64,000 bases of DNA from Sphingobium arseniciresistens (GTDB lineage: Bacteria > Pseudomonadota > Alphaproteobacteria > Sphingomonadales > Sphingomonadaceae), in NCBI GenBank assembly GCA_029167225.1, contig JARFNK010000014.1, forward strand, positions 62,001-126,000, given 5' to 3'. This document shows, one piece after another, positions 26,552 through 34,691 of this stretch. The position numbers were made by a program, and so were the translations under genes. The stretch's first letter is position 1. Each line of letters opens with the position of its first letter. The notes below the pieces were generated by a model. It ran no database searches and was not told where the DNA came from. It worked only from the letters and a program-made list of their open reading frames with translations.

Positions 26552-28345
26552 ATGGAAGCCGCCTATGATTATATCGTGGTCGGATCGGGCGCCGGTGGCG
26601 GCACGGTCGCGGCGCGGCTGGCGGAGGCGGGGATGCGCGTGCTCGTGCTGGAAGCGGGCCCCGATCCGGGTGATGAGGCAAGCTACGCCGTTCCCGCCTT
26701 CCATCCGATGGCGAGCGAAGATCCGGCCTTTTGCTGGCGCCAGATGGTACGGCATTTCGATAGGCCGGAAGAGGCAGCTGCCGACGACAAGGCCGATGCC
26801 GAGGGCAATATCCTGTATCCGCGTGCGGGCTCATTGGGCGGATGTACGGCGCATAATGCGATGATCTTCCTCGTGCCGCCCGATGAAGACTGGGAACGGC
26901 TGGCGCGGGAGACAGGCGACGAGGGATGGTCCGCCGCCGCGATGCGCCGCCACCGGCGCAGTGTCGAACGTTGCCGCCATCGCCCCCTGTGGCGCCTGCT
27001 GGCGCTGCTGGGGATCAACCCCACGGGCCATGGCTGGCGCGGCTGGCTGCCGGTGGAAAAGGCGATGCCGATGCGGGCGCTGTCGGATGCGGGGCTGATC
27101 CGCACGATCTTCCTCGCCGCGCTGGTCGAACTGGGGCGAGGCAAGGGTCTGCTGGCGCGGCTGCATGCCTTTCTCCAGAATTGGGGCGATCCCAATGACG
27201 TCCGCCGGGGCGGATGCGAACAGCTTTGCTATCTGCCGCTGTCGACGGATCGCCACGCCCGGACCGGGACGCGCGAACGGCTGTGCGCAGTCGCGAAGCG
27301 CTATCCCGACAGGCTTCACATCCAGACGGATGCGCTCGTCACCCGCATCATCCTGGACGCCGGCGGCCGTGCTTCGGGAGTGGAATGGGTCGGCGGGCGG
27401 CATCTTTACCGAGCTTCTCCTTTACCTTCCCCGGAGCCCGGCGTCGCCATGACGTCACTGGCGGCGAGGGAGGTGATCGTGGCGGCCGGCGCCTTTGCCA
27501 CGCCTCAGTTGCTGATGCTCTCCGGGATCGGTGATCCGGCTCAGCTCGCCGCGCAGGATATCCCTGTGCGAGCAGCGCTGCCCGATGTGGGGCGGAACCT
27601 TCAGGATCGCTATGAGATTTCGCTCGTCAATCGCATGGTCCGGCCCTGGCTGTCGATGAATGGGGCGGCGTTTTCAGTCAAGGACCAGCCCTATCGACTG
27701 TGGCAGCGCTGGCGGCGCGGCATGTATATCTCCAATGGCGCGGCGATCACGGCTCTGCGGCGGTCCTCGCAAGCGCTGGGCGACAGTCCCGATCTCGTGC
27801 TGATGGGGCTGATCGGACGGTTCCAGGGCTATTATCAAGGCTATGCGCAGCATGTTTGGCCGGGTGCCGACGGCTTTTCCTGGGTGGTGCTGAAGGGGCA
27901 GACGGGCAATCGCGCGGGCTCCGTAACGCTCGCTTCGGGTGATCCACGCGATCCGCCGCTGGTGAATTTCCTCAATTTTGCGGAGCATGGCGACAGGGAT
28001 CTCGATGCCCTGATCGAGGGGCTGGGGATGGCCCGCGACCTGACCCGCCCCCTCGTGGCGTGCGGCGCGATCGCCGAAGAGGAACTTCCCGGCCGCGCGC
28101 TGGACGGCGCGGCGCTGCGGACATGGGTGCGCGCGAACGCATGGGGGCATCACGCCTGCGGGACGGCCGCGATCGGGCCGGTGCTCGATCCGCAAGGGCG
28201 CGTTCATGGCGTCGGCGGGCTGCGGGTGGTCGATGCCTCGATCTTTCCGCGCATACCGGGGCTCTTCATCGTCGCGGCCATCTATCTCGCGGCGGAAAAA
28301 CTCGCGGCCGACATCCTTGCCGACGCCGCCATTGGGAAAGGTTGA
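26552..28345 (+). CDS. GMC-family FAD oxidoreductase
   Basis: The 597-residue flavoprotein starts with the dinucleotide fold Y-I-V-V-G-S-G-A-G-G-G-T (residues ~7-18) and V-L-E-A-G, followed by the GMC signature G-S-L-G-G-C-T-A-H-N near 95. The second GMC motif is G-A-F-A-T-P-Q-L-L-M-L-S-G-I-G near 315. The C-terminal catalytic block is G-H-H-A-C-G-T-A near 530, closing with V-V-D-A-S-I-F-P. Family members oxidise alcohols, sugars, sterols or fatty alcohols. No Tat or Sec signal is visible. It lies between the cytochrome c lipoprotein and the catalase-fold gene with gaps of 12 and 3 bp, so the three form one operon. The substrate is unknown. Confidence 0.92.
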   Translation: MEAAYDYIVVGSGAGGGTVAARLAEAGMRVLVLEAGPDPGDEASYAVPAFHPMASEDPAFCWRQMVRHFDRPEEAAADDKADAEGNILYPRAGSLGGCTAHNAMIFLVPPDEDWERLARETGDEGWSAAAMRRHRRSVERCRHRPLWRLLALLGINPTGHGWRGWLPVEKAMPMRALSDAGLIRTIFLAALVELGRGKGLLARLHAFLQNWGDPNDVRRGGCEQLCYLPLSTDRHARTGTRERLCAVAKRYPDRLHIQTDALVTRIILDAGGRASGVEWVGGRHLYRASPLPSPEPGVAMTSLAAREVIVAAGAFATPQLLMLSGIGDPAQLAAQDIPVRAALPDVGRNLQDRYEISLVNRMVRPWLSMNGAAFSVKDQPYRLWQRWRRGMYISNGAAITALRRSSQALGDSPDLVLMGLIGRFQGYYQGYAQHVWPGADGFSWVVLKGQTGNRAGSVTLASGDPRDPPLVNFLNFAEHGDRDLDALIEGLGMARDLTRPLVACGAIAEEELPGRALDGAALRTWVRANAWGHHACGTAAIGPVLDPQGRVHGVGGLRVVDASIFPRIPGLFIVAAIYLAAEKLAADILADAAIGKG

Positions 28346-28348
28346 TCG

Positions 28349-29524
28349 ATGCTTACGCCGCTCCATCGCCTGCTCGAACTTGGCCTACACGCCGAACGCA
28401 GGATCGATCCCTTCATCCGCCCAGCGCTGGACACGGCGCTGCGATGGCCGCTGACGCGCTTCGTCAACTGGACGATCAACCTGACGCGCAGCCGCGACGT
28501 GCCACCGCTTGCCGGGGAACGGCTCTGGGCCGACGAGGATGAGAGCCTTGACCGGATGGTGGCGGAAATGAAGCGCCAGCTCGATATCGATTTCACCCCC
28601 GGCAATTATGAGCGGGCGGGCAACACCAAGACCCATGGGCTGGTGCATGGCGAGCTGACCGTCTTGCCGGGACTGCCCGAGCATCTGCGCCACGGAATTT
28701 TCGCGACCGAGCGCAGCTATCCCGCATGGGTCCGCTTTTCCAATCCCGGCCCGCATGTGGAGCCCGACATCCGGGATGTCGGGTTCGGCAGCATCGGCGT
28801 GAAGCTGATGGATGTGCCCGGCCCCAAGCTGATGGACGACGAGCAGCATACGCAGGACTTCACGGCCGTCACCACCGTCACCTTCGTCACGCCGACGACA
28901 CGGGAGAATGCCTTCCTGCAATATTGGAGCCGGCGCCACCTGCCGGTCTGGTACTTCCTGAACCCCAAACGCTCGCATATCCGCGACTTCATCATGCAGG
29001 GGCTGTGGAACCGGACGCTCGCCAATCCGCTGGCCAACGCCTATTTCAGCTGCGTTCCCTATCTGCTGGGGCAGGGCCAGGCGATGCAATACAGCTTTCA
29101 CCCTCTGACGAAGGTATCGACGCGCATTCCCCGCCTGCCGCTTCGGCCACCCGAGAATTATCTGCGCGACAATCTGGCCCAGTCGCTGAGGGAAGGCGAG
29201 GCGCGGTTCGAGATGCGGGTCATCCTGCAGCGCGACCCCTTCCACATGCCCATCGAACAGAATGGCGTGCTGTGGGATCCTCGCCGCTCGCCGCGCATCC
29301 CGGTCGCGACGCTGACCATCCCGCGGCAGGAATTCCAGTCGCCCGAACAGTTCGCCTTTGCCCGCCAGCTGACGATCAACCCGTGGCACAGCGTCGCCGA
29401 TCATCGCCCGCTCGGCAATCAGAACAGGGCGCGCAAGCGGATGTATTATGAGATGTCGCGCTACCGCCAGTTGATGAATGGCGAGAGCCATGTCGAGCCC
29501 ACAGGACGCGAGCGGTTTCCGTGA
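28349..29524 (+). CDS. Catalase-fold haem protein
   Basis: The 391-residue protein resembles the minimal catalase superfamily, which includes allene-oxide-synthase-like haem proteins, rather than classical KatE. A distal His lies in H-G-L-V-H-G-E (~95) within a strand pair, followed by P-A-W-V-R-F-S-N and a G-I/V-K-L-M-D segment typical of the catalase barrel. The proximal tyrosine block is R-K-R-M-Y-Y near residue 365. The chain is about 100 residues shorter than a monofunctional catalase and lacks its NADPH and C-terminal parts. It could degrade peroxide or rearrange fatty-acid hydroperoxides. It starts 3 bp after the GMC gene and is convergent with the DyP gene. Confidence 0.85.
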   Translation: MLTPLHRLLELGLHAERRIDPFIRPALDTALRWPLTRFVNWTINLTRSRDVPPLAGERLWADEDESLDRMVAEMKRQLDIDFTPGNYERAGNTKTHGLVHGELTVLPGLPEHLRHGIFATERSYPAWVRFSNPGPHVEPDIRDVGFGSIGVKLMDVPGPKLMDDEQHTQDFTAVTTVTFVTPTTRENAFLQYWSRRHLPVWYFLNPKRSHIRDFIMQGLWNRTLANPLANAYFSCVPYLLGQGQAMQYSFHPLTKVSTRIPRLPLRPPENYLRDNLAQSLREGEARFEMRVILQRDPFHMPIEQNGVLWDPRRSPRIPVATLTIPRQEFQSPEQFAFARQLTINPWHSVADHRPLGNQNRARKRMYYEMSRYRQLMNGESHVEPTGRERFP

Positions 29525-29543
29525 TGGTCGCCGCCGATCGTCT

Positions 29544-30974
29544 TCAGTCGGCCAGAATGGCAGAGAGCCCCTTGAGGCTGGGCAGGAAGAAATAGGCGCC
29601 GCCCTTGACCGTCACGAATTGCGGCACGCGGCCGAGCATATGCGGGCATCCGTTCGCGTCGGCATAGCCGAAACCGTCGGCGGCGAGCCCGCCGTTCGCC
29701 GTCAGTCGATTGCCGAGCAGCGGGTCCGCTTCGCCGCTGAGGCCGGCGAAATTATGGCTGGCGATCCATGCGCCCTGCACGAACTCGAACTGCCGGGCCA
29801 GGCTGGCATTGAGGCAGATGAAGTGCAGGCCGGACGCTTCGCCAGCGCCTGCGCCGTCACCGCTCATCGCCTCTGCGGGTGTGATCACGGGGCCATAGGG
29901 GCGGCCGCGACGAATGATACGATGGAAGCGGGCAGCGGCGACGGCGTCATGCATTGCCGTTCCCTTGAGGCCCAGCGACGACAGGAGATCGCGGAAAAAG
30001 CCCCGTCGCCCTTGCGGATCGTCGCTGCTGCGGGGATTGGCGCGGCGGATATGGGCGCCGATCGGGCAGGCCGCGCCATCTGGGTCGGTCATGAACGTGA
30101 AGCTATTCTGTTCGTCCTCCATACCTTCGATTTTCGTCACGGGAAGCCTAGCAAGCGGTCTGCCGTCCATCGTCCGGCCCACCATCTGCTCGGCCAGAGG
30201 GGTTGCGCCCTCGGTTCCCGCGACATCCTCCAGCCAGCGCCAGAAGCCGCGCACATCCTGTTCGAGCTGGCGGTAGACGAGATAGCTGCCATTGTGCCCG
30301 ACATCTTCCGCCTCCGGATGATCGGCGACGAAGCCATATTCGTTGGGATAGCCAAGCAGCACTTCACCCATGGCGAGCCGGTTGCGATAGATCCGGTCGC
30401 GTGCGCCGCCGGGTTCCAGCGTGCCATCCCAATCCAGCATGGGCTGTGAGACTCCATCGACGAAGCCGAATGGCTCATGCCCGACATGGCCGTTGGTACG
30501 GTTGACCGTCAGAAGCGTACAGCCGGCAGAGGGAAGCGCGGCGAGGAGTTCTGCCTCCATGGCGGCGATCTCGTCTTCGGCCGCCATCAGGATCAGCAGC
30601 AGGTGGGGTTCCGCTGCACCCGTTCCCCACGCCCAATGTTCCGGGGCATTACTGCCTTCGTCGCCCAGACGGTGCGAGCGGCGCTCGTCACCGGCCATGC
30701 CCTCGAGAAATTCCGGGGCGAAGCCGGGGACGGTATCGGGATCGAAGCCGATGGCGCGGAGACCGGCTGCGGTAAAAGCGATCTGGTCGACGCGGGGCAG
30801 GCGGCGCGCCTTTGCCGCGCCAAGCGAGGTCACCGGCCATTGCCGCAGCCACGCTCGGGCGGCCGCAGGGTCGGTGATCCGCAGCAGCAGATAGCGCGCG
30901 CCACGGAGCGACCCGAAGCCGCGGTCGACGATCGCCTGGATGTCGTCGACTTCCGATGCGGCGGTCCTGCTCAT
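29544..30974 (-). CDS. DyP-type haem peroxidase
   Basis: The 476-residue protein carries the family signatures: G-F-V-D-G-V-S-Q-P (the GxxDG loop with the distal catalytic Asp), the proximal haem His in G-A-H-I-R-R-A-N-P-R, and the haem-contact R-I-I-R-R-G-R-P-Y-G. It is longer than encapsulin-type DyPs and resembles the class that acts on bulky dyes, phenols or lipids. No Tat signal is seen, so it is probably cytoplasmic. ATG at 30974 overlaps the stop of the upstream gene (ATGA); an ATG at 30989 is the alternative. It closes the three-gene minus-strand operon and faces the catalase-fold gene, 19 bp away. Confidence 0.93.
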   Translation of the reverse strand: MSRTAASEVDDIQAIVDRGFGSLRGARYLLLRITDPAAARAWLRQWPVTSLGAAKARRLPRVDQIAFTAAGLRAIGFDPDTVPGFAPEFLEGMAGDERRSHRLGDEGSNAPEHWAWGTGAAEPHLLLILMAAEDEIAAMEAELLAALPSAGCTLLTVNRTNGHVGHEPFGFVDGVSQPMLDWDGTLEPGGARDRIYRNRLAMGEVLLGYPNEYGFVADHPEAEDVGHNGSYLVYRQLEQDVRGFWRWLEDVAGTEGATPLAEQMVGRTMDGRPLARLPVTKIEGMEDEQNSFTFMTDPDGAACPIGAHIRRANPRSSDDPQGRRGFFRDLLSSLGLKGTAMHDAVAAARFHRIIRRGRPYGPVITPAEAMSGDGAGAGEASGLHFICLNASLARQFEFVQGAWIASHNFAGLSGEADPLLGNRLTANGGLAADGFGYADANGCPHMLGRVPQFVTVKGGAYFFLPSLKGLSAILAD

Positions 30975-32239
30975 ATCTCGGCGATCCATTGGCGCAGGGC
31001 CTTGCCCGTGGGCGGATTTTCGAAGCCGCGCCTGATCCGTGTGTTGCGGGCCATGTCATAGGTGGTGAGGCCCGGCGCCGCCTTGTACCAGACCTGCGTC
31101 GGGATCTGGTGATGGAACAGGTAGCGCTTGAAATCCTGCTCGTGCCGCGCGCCGCCCAGGATCAGCCAGCGGGTGCGGGGATAGCCAAGGCCATTGGAGA
31201 AAGAGAGGTTGAGGCCGAAGGCAACCTTGTTGATGAAGTCGTCATTATAGGCTTCCCGGCTGCCGTCATAATTGCTGGCAAAATAGACGCGCCGCCTGTC
31301 GTCAAGAAAGGTCCACGAAGCAAAATGGATCGTGTTGACGCGGCCCAGCCGGCCCTTGTTGTAGATGTGCCTTGCCCCCCAGTTGATGATCCAGAGGATG
31401 ACGATCGTCAGCCACCGCCGGAACAGTCCGGGCTTGAGCGAACCGATCGCGCTATACTGGTTGGTGATGTCATGATCCTCCAGCGCTGAGAGCAGGCGGT
31501 TGCGCGGCCGGGACGGGGTGGGCGCGATGACCGGATCGCGGCGTTCGCGCCATCGCAGTAAAATCGCCAGGAATGGCAGCAGGGGCAGGAGGATGGGCGC
31601 GAGCAGGAGCGCGATCACGGGGAGCAGCAGGAAGTGGCCGGCTTCCCTTATGTGCCAGCCGATCGAGCGTCGGGGGAGGGGGGTGAGGGCAACGGCGGCC
31701 CCTGCCTGATGCAGGATGGGCCAAAGCTGTTCCGGCGGCTTGCCCGGATGTGCGATCCGCGCGCTTCTGAGCGCCCGATGCAGCGCGGCTTCTTCACGGA
31801 CTTGTACCACGCTTCGGCCGCGCCAGTTGGCATAGGTCGCGGCGGATCGGACCCGGTGAGCATTTATCCACTGCCCAAGGTCGGTATCGCTGCCGAAATC
31901 GGTGCAGTGACTGAAGATCCGGCGCAGGCCCGCTTCTCCGACGGCGATGAGATCGGCGATCAATCCGTCCGGGCCATCATCGAAATCGGCGACGAAGGCG
32001 AGGCGCGTCGGTTCATGCACTGGCAGCGTCGGCGTGATCAGGCGATCGGGAAGCGAGGGATCATCCAGAATGACGAACCGCGCGACATGCAGCTGCGCGA
32101 TCCGGCCGAAGGGCACCAGATCATTGTCCGGGTCGGCCTGCCCCGGGGCGTGGTTCATGGTCGCCAGCAGCGCTTCGAGGGCGGGCGCTGCATCATGGCG
32201 CAGGGCCGAGGCCACGAACAACTGCCCTTGCGGGACCAT
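30971..32239 (-). CDS. Membrane protein with two DyP/ferredoxin-like half domains
   Basis: I do not recognise a named family for this 422-residue protein. Its N-terminal part has IAQLHVARFVILDD (~47-60) followed by RLAFVADFDDG (~79-89). Its C-terminal part repeats the theme with VNTIHFASWTFLDD (~301-314) and RRVYFASNYDGS (~316-327). This indicates an internal duplication of an alpha+beta barrel half of the dimeric ferredoxin-like kind used by DyP and chlorite dismutase proteins. A membrane hairpin (~203-229) and another helix (~276-290) lie between. It overlaps the DyP gene and starts 2 bp after the small upstream gene, so it probably works with DyP at the membrane. Confidence 0.72.
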   Translation of the reverse strand: MVPQGQLFVASALRHDAAPALEALLATMNHAPGQADPDNDLVPFGRIAQLHVARFVILDDPSLPDRLITPTLPVHEPTRLAFVADFDDGPDGLIADLIAVGEAGLRRIFSHCTDFGSDTDLGQWINAHRVRSAATYANWRGRSVVQVREEAALHRALRSARIAHPGKPPEQLWPILHQAGAAVALTPLPRRSIGWHIREAGHFLLLPVIALLLAPILLPLLPFLAILLRWRERRDPVIAPTPSRPRNRLLSALEDHDITNQYSAIGSLKPGLFRRWLTIVILWIINWGARHIYNKGRLGRVNTIHFASWTFLDDRRRVYFASNYDGSREAYNDDFINKVAFGLNLSFSNGLGYPRTRWLILGGARHEQDFKRYLFHHQIPTQVWYKAAPGLTTYDMARNTRIRRGFENPPTGKALRQWIAEI

Positions 32240-32241
32240 GG

Positions 32242-32682
32242 CTAGTCGCCAAACTCCAGCGCGAAATCAATGAGCCGCTGCTTGCCCCAATAGACCTTGC
32301 CCAGGTAGACATTCGGCTGGATCATGCGAATTTCGTCGCGCACTCGTGAGGCAACAAGCGACGTATCGGAATAATCGAGGACGATGCACTCCTTGCCGTC
32401 CAGCCAACTCGCATCCTTGTAAACCTTGGCCACGATAGCCTTCAGGCCCATAGGCAGGATATGGTTGCGCAGGAAGCCGTGCTTGGCATCGAACACCTTG
32501 CCCTGCCAGGCGAAGAAGTTGATGATCGCCGCGATCTCGTCGGAAAAGCTGTTGCCCGGCGCAATGATCGCCGTGCCCTTGGCCTCCCCGTCGGGTATTG
32601 GCCCGGCTTCATGCGCAGAAAAAAGCGTGTCGAGTTCAGCCTGAGGCATTTTCAGCCATTGTGAAACGATCGTGCCCGCCAT
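32242..32682 (-). CDS. Conserved small protein, first gene of the DyP operon
   Basis: The 146-residue protein is not assigned a function. Its middle carries F-A-W-Q-G-K-V-F-D, L-R-N-H-I-L-P-x-G-x-x-A-I-V-A-K-V-Y and G-K-E-C-I-V-L-D-Y-S-x-T-S. It ends in L-G-K-V-Y-W-G-K-Q-R-L-I-D-F-A-L. The even mix of conserved aromatic and charged residues suggests a folded lipocalin-like or lipid-binding domain; that is inference only. No signal peptide is present. ATG at 32682 has GAGAGG seven bases upstream. It begins the minus-strand operon with the membrane protein and DyP genes. Confidence 0.65.
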   Translation of the reverse strand: MAGTIVSQWLKMPQAELDTLFSAHEAGPIPDGEAKGTAIIAPGNSFSDEIAAIINFFAWQGKVFDAKHGFLRNHILPMGLKAIVAKVYKDASWLDGKECIVLDYSDTSLVASRVRDEIRMIQPNVYLGKVYWGKQRLIDFALEFGD

Positions 32683-33446
32683 GGTTCCTCTCCCGATCCG
32701 TGCGACGAGACATGCTCGGTGGGAGAATGTCTGGCCGCGTGATGAAACGGATATTGCCTAAGCTACCGTGTTTTCGCGATCTCGAACGGGCTTGTTCTCA
32801 AGGTCATTCTTATGGGCTTGAGTGTTTCACCAATGCTCCCCTGTGACAAGTCATTAACAGGACGCTGCTGGTATTTGCGCAGCATGCGCGCAGCAGCGCC
32901 TTGCTCGATCGGGCGGAATGGAAATTCCGGGACAGTCTGGATACGCAATTGTCTTGCGCTTCCATGGTGATGGGCAGATGCAGATGGGCAATGTTCACTT
33001 TTGAGCAACCATGTTTTCCGGGCTGGGACAGGCAATGGATTTGCAGGGTTGGCACCATGTCCAAGCGATTTTCCGCAGTAAACGGCCGGGCAGCAGCGCC
33101 CCACTCTACAAAGAGGCGATGATGGATGTGTCGGGATGGACGCTCGCCACGCTGAGCGGCGCAGCACATGGTGCCATGATGGTGGGCGCGACGGTGGTTG
33201 CGCCCTGCCAGATCGAGCGATCACCGCCGAAGGTCGAATGTCCCACAGGGCGGGATGGCGAGGACGTCATTATTCGCCAGAGCTCAAGTGTGCTGTCCAA
33301 AAAATACGTAAAATCTGTAGAAAATGTAGAGTATCGCAACAATACTCCACAATGGTTTGAAATAGTATTTTGAATAGAGTTGCGGTTGATATTTTATTAA
33401 TCCGGGTTCGCTAATCGTTTGCGTAGAAATTGATTGGGAGAACCCT
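32683..33446. other. 764-bp gap between the redox island and the fimbrial operon
   Basis: I see no convincing gene here. Frames open on both strands are short, lack ribosome sites and resemble nothing known. The right third (about 33290-33430) is distinctly AT-rich, as expected for the promoter region of the fimbrial operon. Confidence 0.5.
33386..33415 (+). promoter_or_regulatory. Possible promoter of the fimbrial operon
   Basis: TTGATA at 33386-33391 and GCTAAT at 33410-33415, spaced by 18 bases, lie 31 bases before the first ATG (33447) in an AT-rich stretch. The -10 match is imperfect. Confidence 0.3.
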
Positions 33447-33944
33447 ATGTTACGGAAGGTTGCTTGTCTTTCCGTTGGCGTGATCGCAATCGCATGTCCT
33501 TGTGCAAACGTGCAGGCTGCGACGACGACGACCACCTTTCCGGTAACTGCAACGGTGCTGAAAGCCTGTGTTGTTTCGGCTACGGCGCTAAACTTTGGAA
33601 ATTATGATCCAACCTCGGGAACGGCAACGGATGCGTCCTCGACGGTCACGGTGCTATGCACTGTCGGCACCTCCTTTACCATCGGGCTGAATGCCGGAAC
33701 CGGCAGTGGCGCGACGGTCTCGAACCGCAGCATGACCAATGGCGGCAACAGCCTGCACTATGCCTTGTACCAGGATAGCGGGCGCACGACGAACTGGGGC
33801 AACACGGCCGGCACGGATACGCCCGCGGCGATCGTCGCGCCTGTCTCCACATCGTCGCTAACCGTGTATGGGCGCATAGCTGCGGGCCAAAATGTTGCTG
33901 CCGCAAGCTATTCGGACACCGTCACCGTTACGGTGAATTACTGA
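33447..33944 (+). CDS. Spore coat U domain fimbrial subunit 1
   Basis: The 165-residue protein has a Sec signal ending in V-Q-A-A and a spore-coat-U (SCPU) domain: C-V-V-S-A-T-A-L-N-F-G-N-Y near the N-terminus, T-V-L-C-T-V-G in the middle and Y-G-R-I-A-A-G-Q-N...Y-S-D-T-V-T-V-T-V at the end. SCPU proteins are subunits of Csu-type (archaic) chaperone-usher pili used in surface attachment. The C-terminal alternating hydrophobic strand is the chaperone-bound donor segment. GGGAGAA precedes the ATG. It begins a four-gene operon. Confidence 0.9.
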   Translation: MLRKVACLSVGVIAIACPCANVQAATTTTTFPVTATVLKACVVSATALNFGNYDPTSGTATDASSTVTVLCTVGTSFTIGLNAGTGSGATVSNRSMTNGGNSLHYALYQDSGRTTNWGNTAGTDTPAAIVAPVSTSSLTVYGRIAAGQNVAAASYSDTVTVTVNY

Positions 33945-33956
33945 AGGCACGGCGGT

Positions 33957-34691
33957 ATGCGTATGGCTCTTCCTGTGGCGGCGGCGCTCTTGCTGGCGTC
34001 GCCGATGGCCGTCAGGGCGGCAACCTTCAGCATCTTTCCCGTTCGGATAGACCTGTCCGAACGGGAGCCGGTGCAGACCATGACCGTGCAGAACGGCAGC
34101 GATACGTCGACCCGCGTGCAGGTGCGTATTCGCGCCTGGCGACAGGAGAATGGCCAGGACGTGTTCGAGGAGACGCGGGACGTGCTCGTCAATCCCGCGA
34201 TGTTCGAAATCGGCCCCGGTGAGCAACAGATCGCGCGCTTCGGCATGCGTACCAAGGCAGCCGCCGTGGAAAAAAGCTACCGCATCTTCCTTGAGGAGGT
34301 TCCCTCCAGCGCTCCGCGCGCGCCGGGGCAGATACAGACCCTGCTGCGGATCAGCGTGCCGATGTTCGTTCCGGCCGAGCAGGCCGCGCCCGCCAAACTC
34401 AACTGGAGCCTCTGGCCATCAGGTGCGCATCAGGTGACGTTGTCTGTCCGCAATGATGGTGCCAGTCATGCGCATCTGTCGGGCCTGTCGCTGATGAGCC
34501 GCGACGGGCATGTGCTCGGCAAGCAGGGCAGGGCGGTCTATATCCTGCCTGGGGCGACCCAGCCCGTGCTGATCGACGTCAAGACGCCGGTCGCTGCCGG
34601 CGAACGGCTCAAACTGTCCGCTTCCAGCGATCAATCCTCCCTGTCGGCTGAAATTATCAGCCAGGCAGGCCCGCATGATAGCCGTCCATAA
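33957..34691 (+). CDS. Periplasmic pilus-assembly chaperone (CsuC-like)
   Basis: The 244-residue protein has a signal peptide and the two immunoglobulin-like domains of a PapD-type chaperone: I-F-P-V-R-I-D-L-S, V-Q-V-R-I-R-A-W-R, P-A-M-F-E-I-G-P-G-E-Q-Q-I-A-R-F, and S-Y-R-I-F-L-E-E. It caps subunits by donating a strand and delivers them to the usher. GAAGG lies nine bases before the ATG; it starts 12 bp after the first subunit and overlaps the usher gene by 17 bp. Confidence 0.92.
   Translation: MRMALPVAAALLLASPMAVRAATFSIFPVRIDLSEREPVQTMTVQNGSDTSTRVQVRIRAWRQENGQDVFEETRDVLVNPAMFEIGPGEQQIARFGMRTKAAAVEKSYRIFLEEVPSSAPRAPGQIQTLLRISVPMFVPAEQAAPAKLNWSLWPSGAHQVTLSVRNDGASHAHLSGLSLMSRDGHVLGKQGRAVYILPGATQPVLIDVKTPVAAGERLKLSASSDQSSLSAEIISQAGPHDSRP

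Noticed and set aside
33011-33373. A plus-strand frame of about 120 residues in the gap before the fimbrial operon
   Set aside because: Its sequence has no coherent fold, it overlaps the AT-rich promoter region and lacks a ribosome site.
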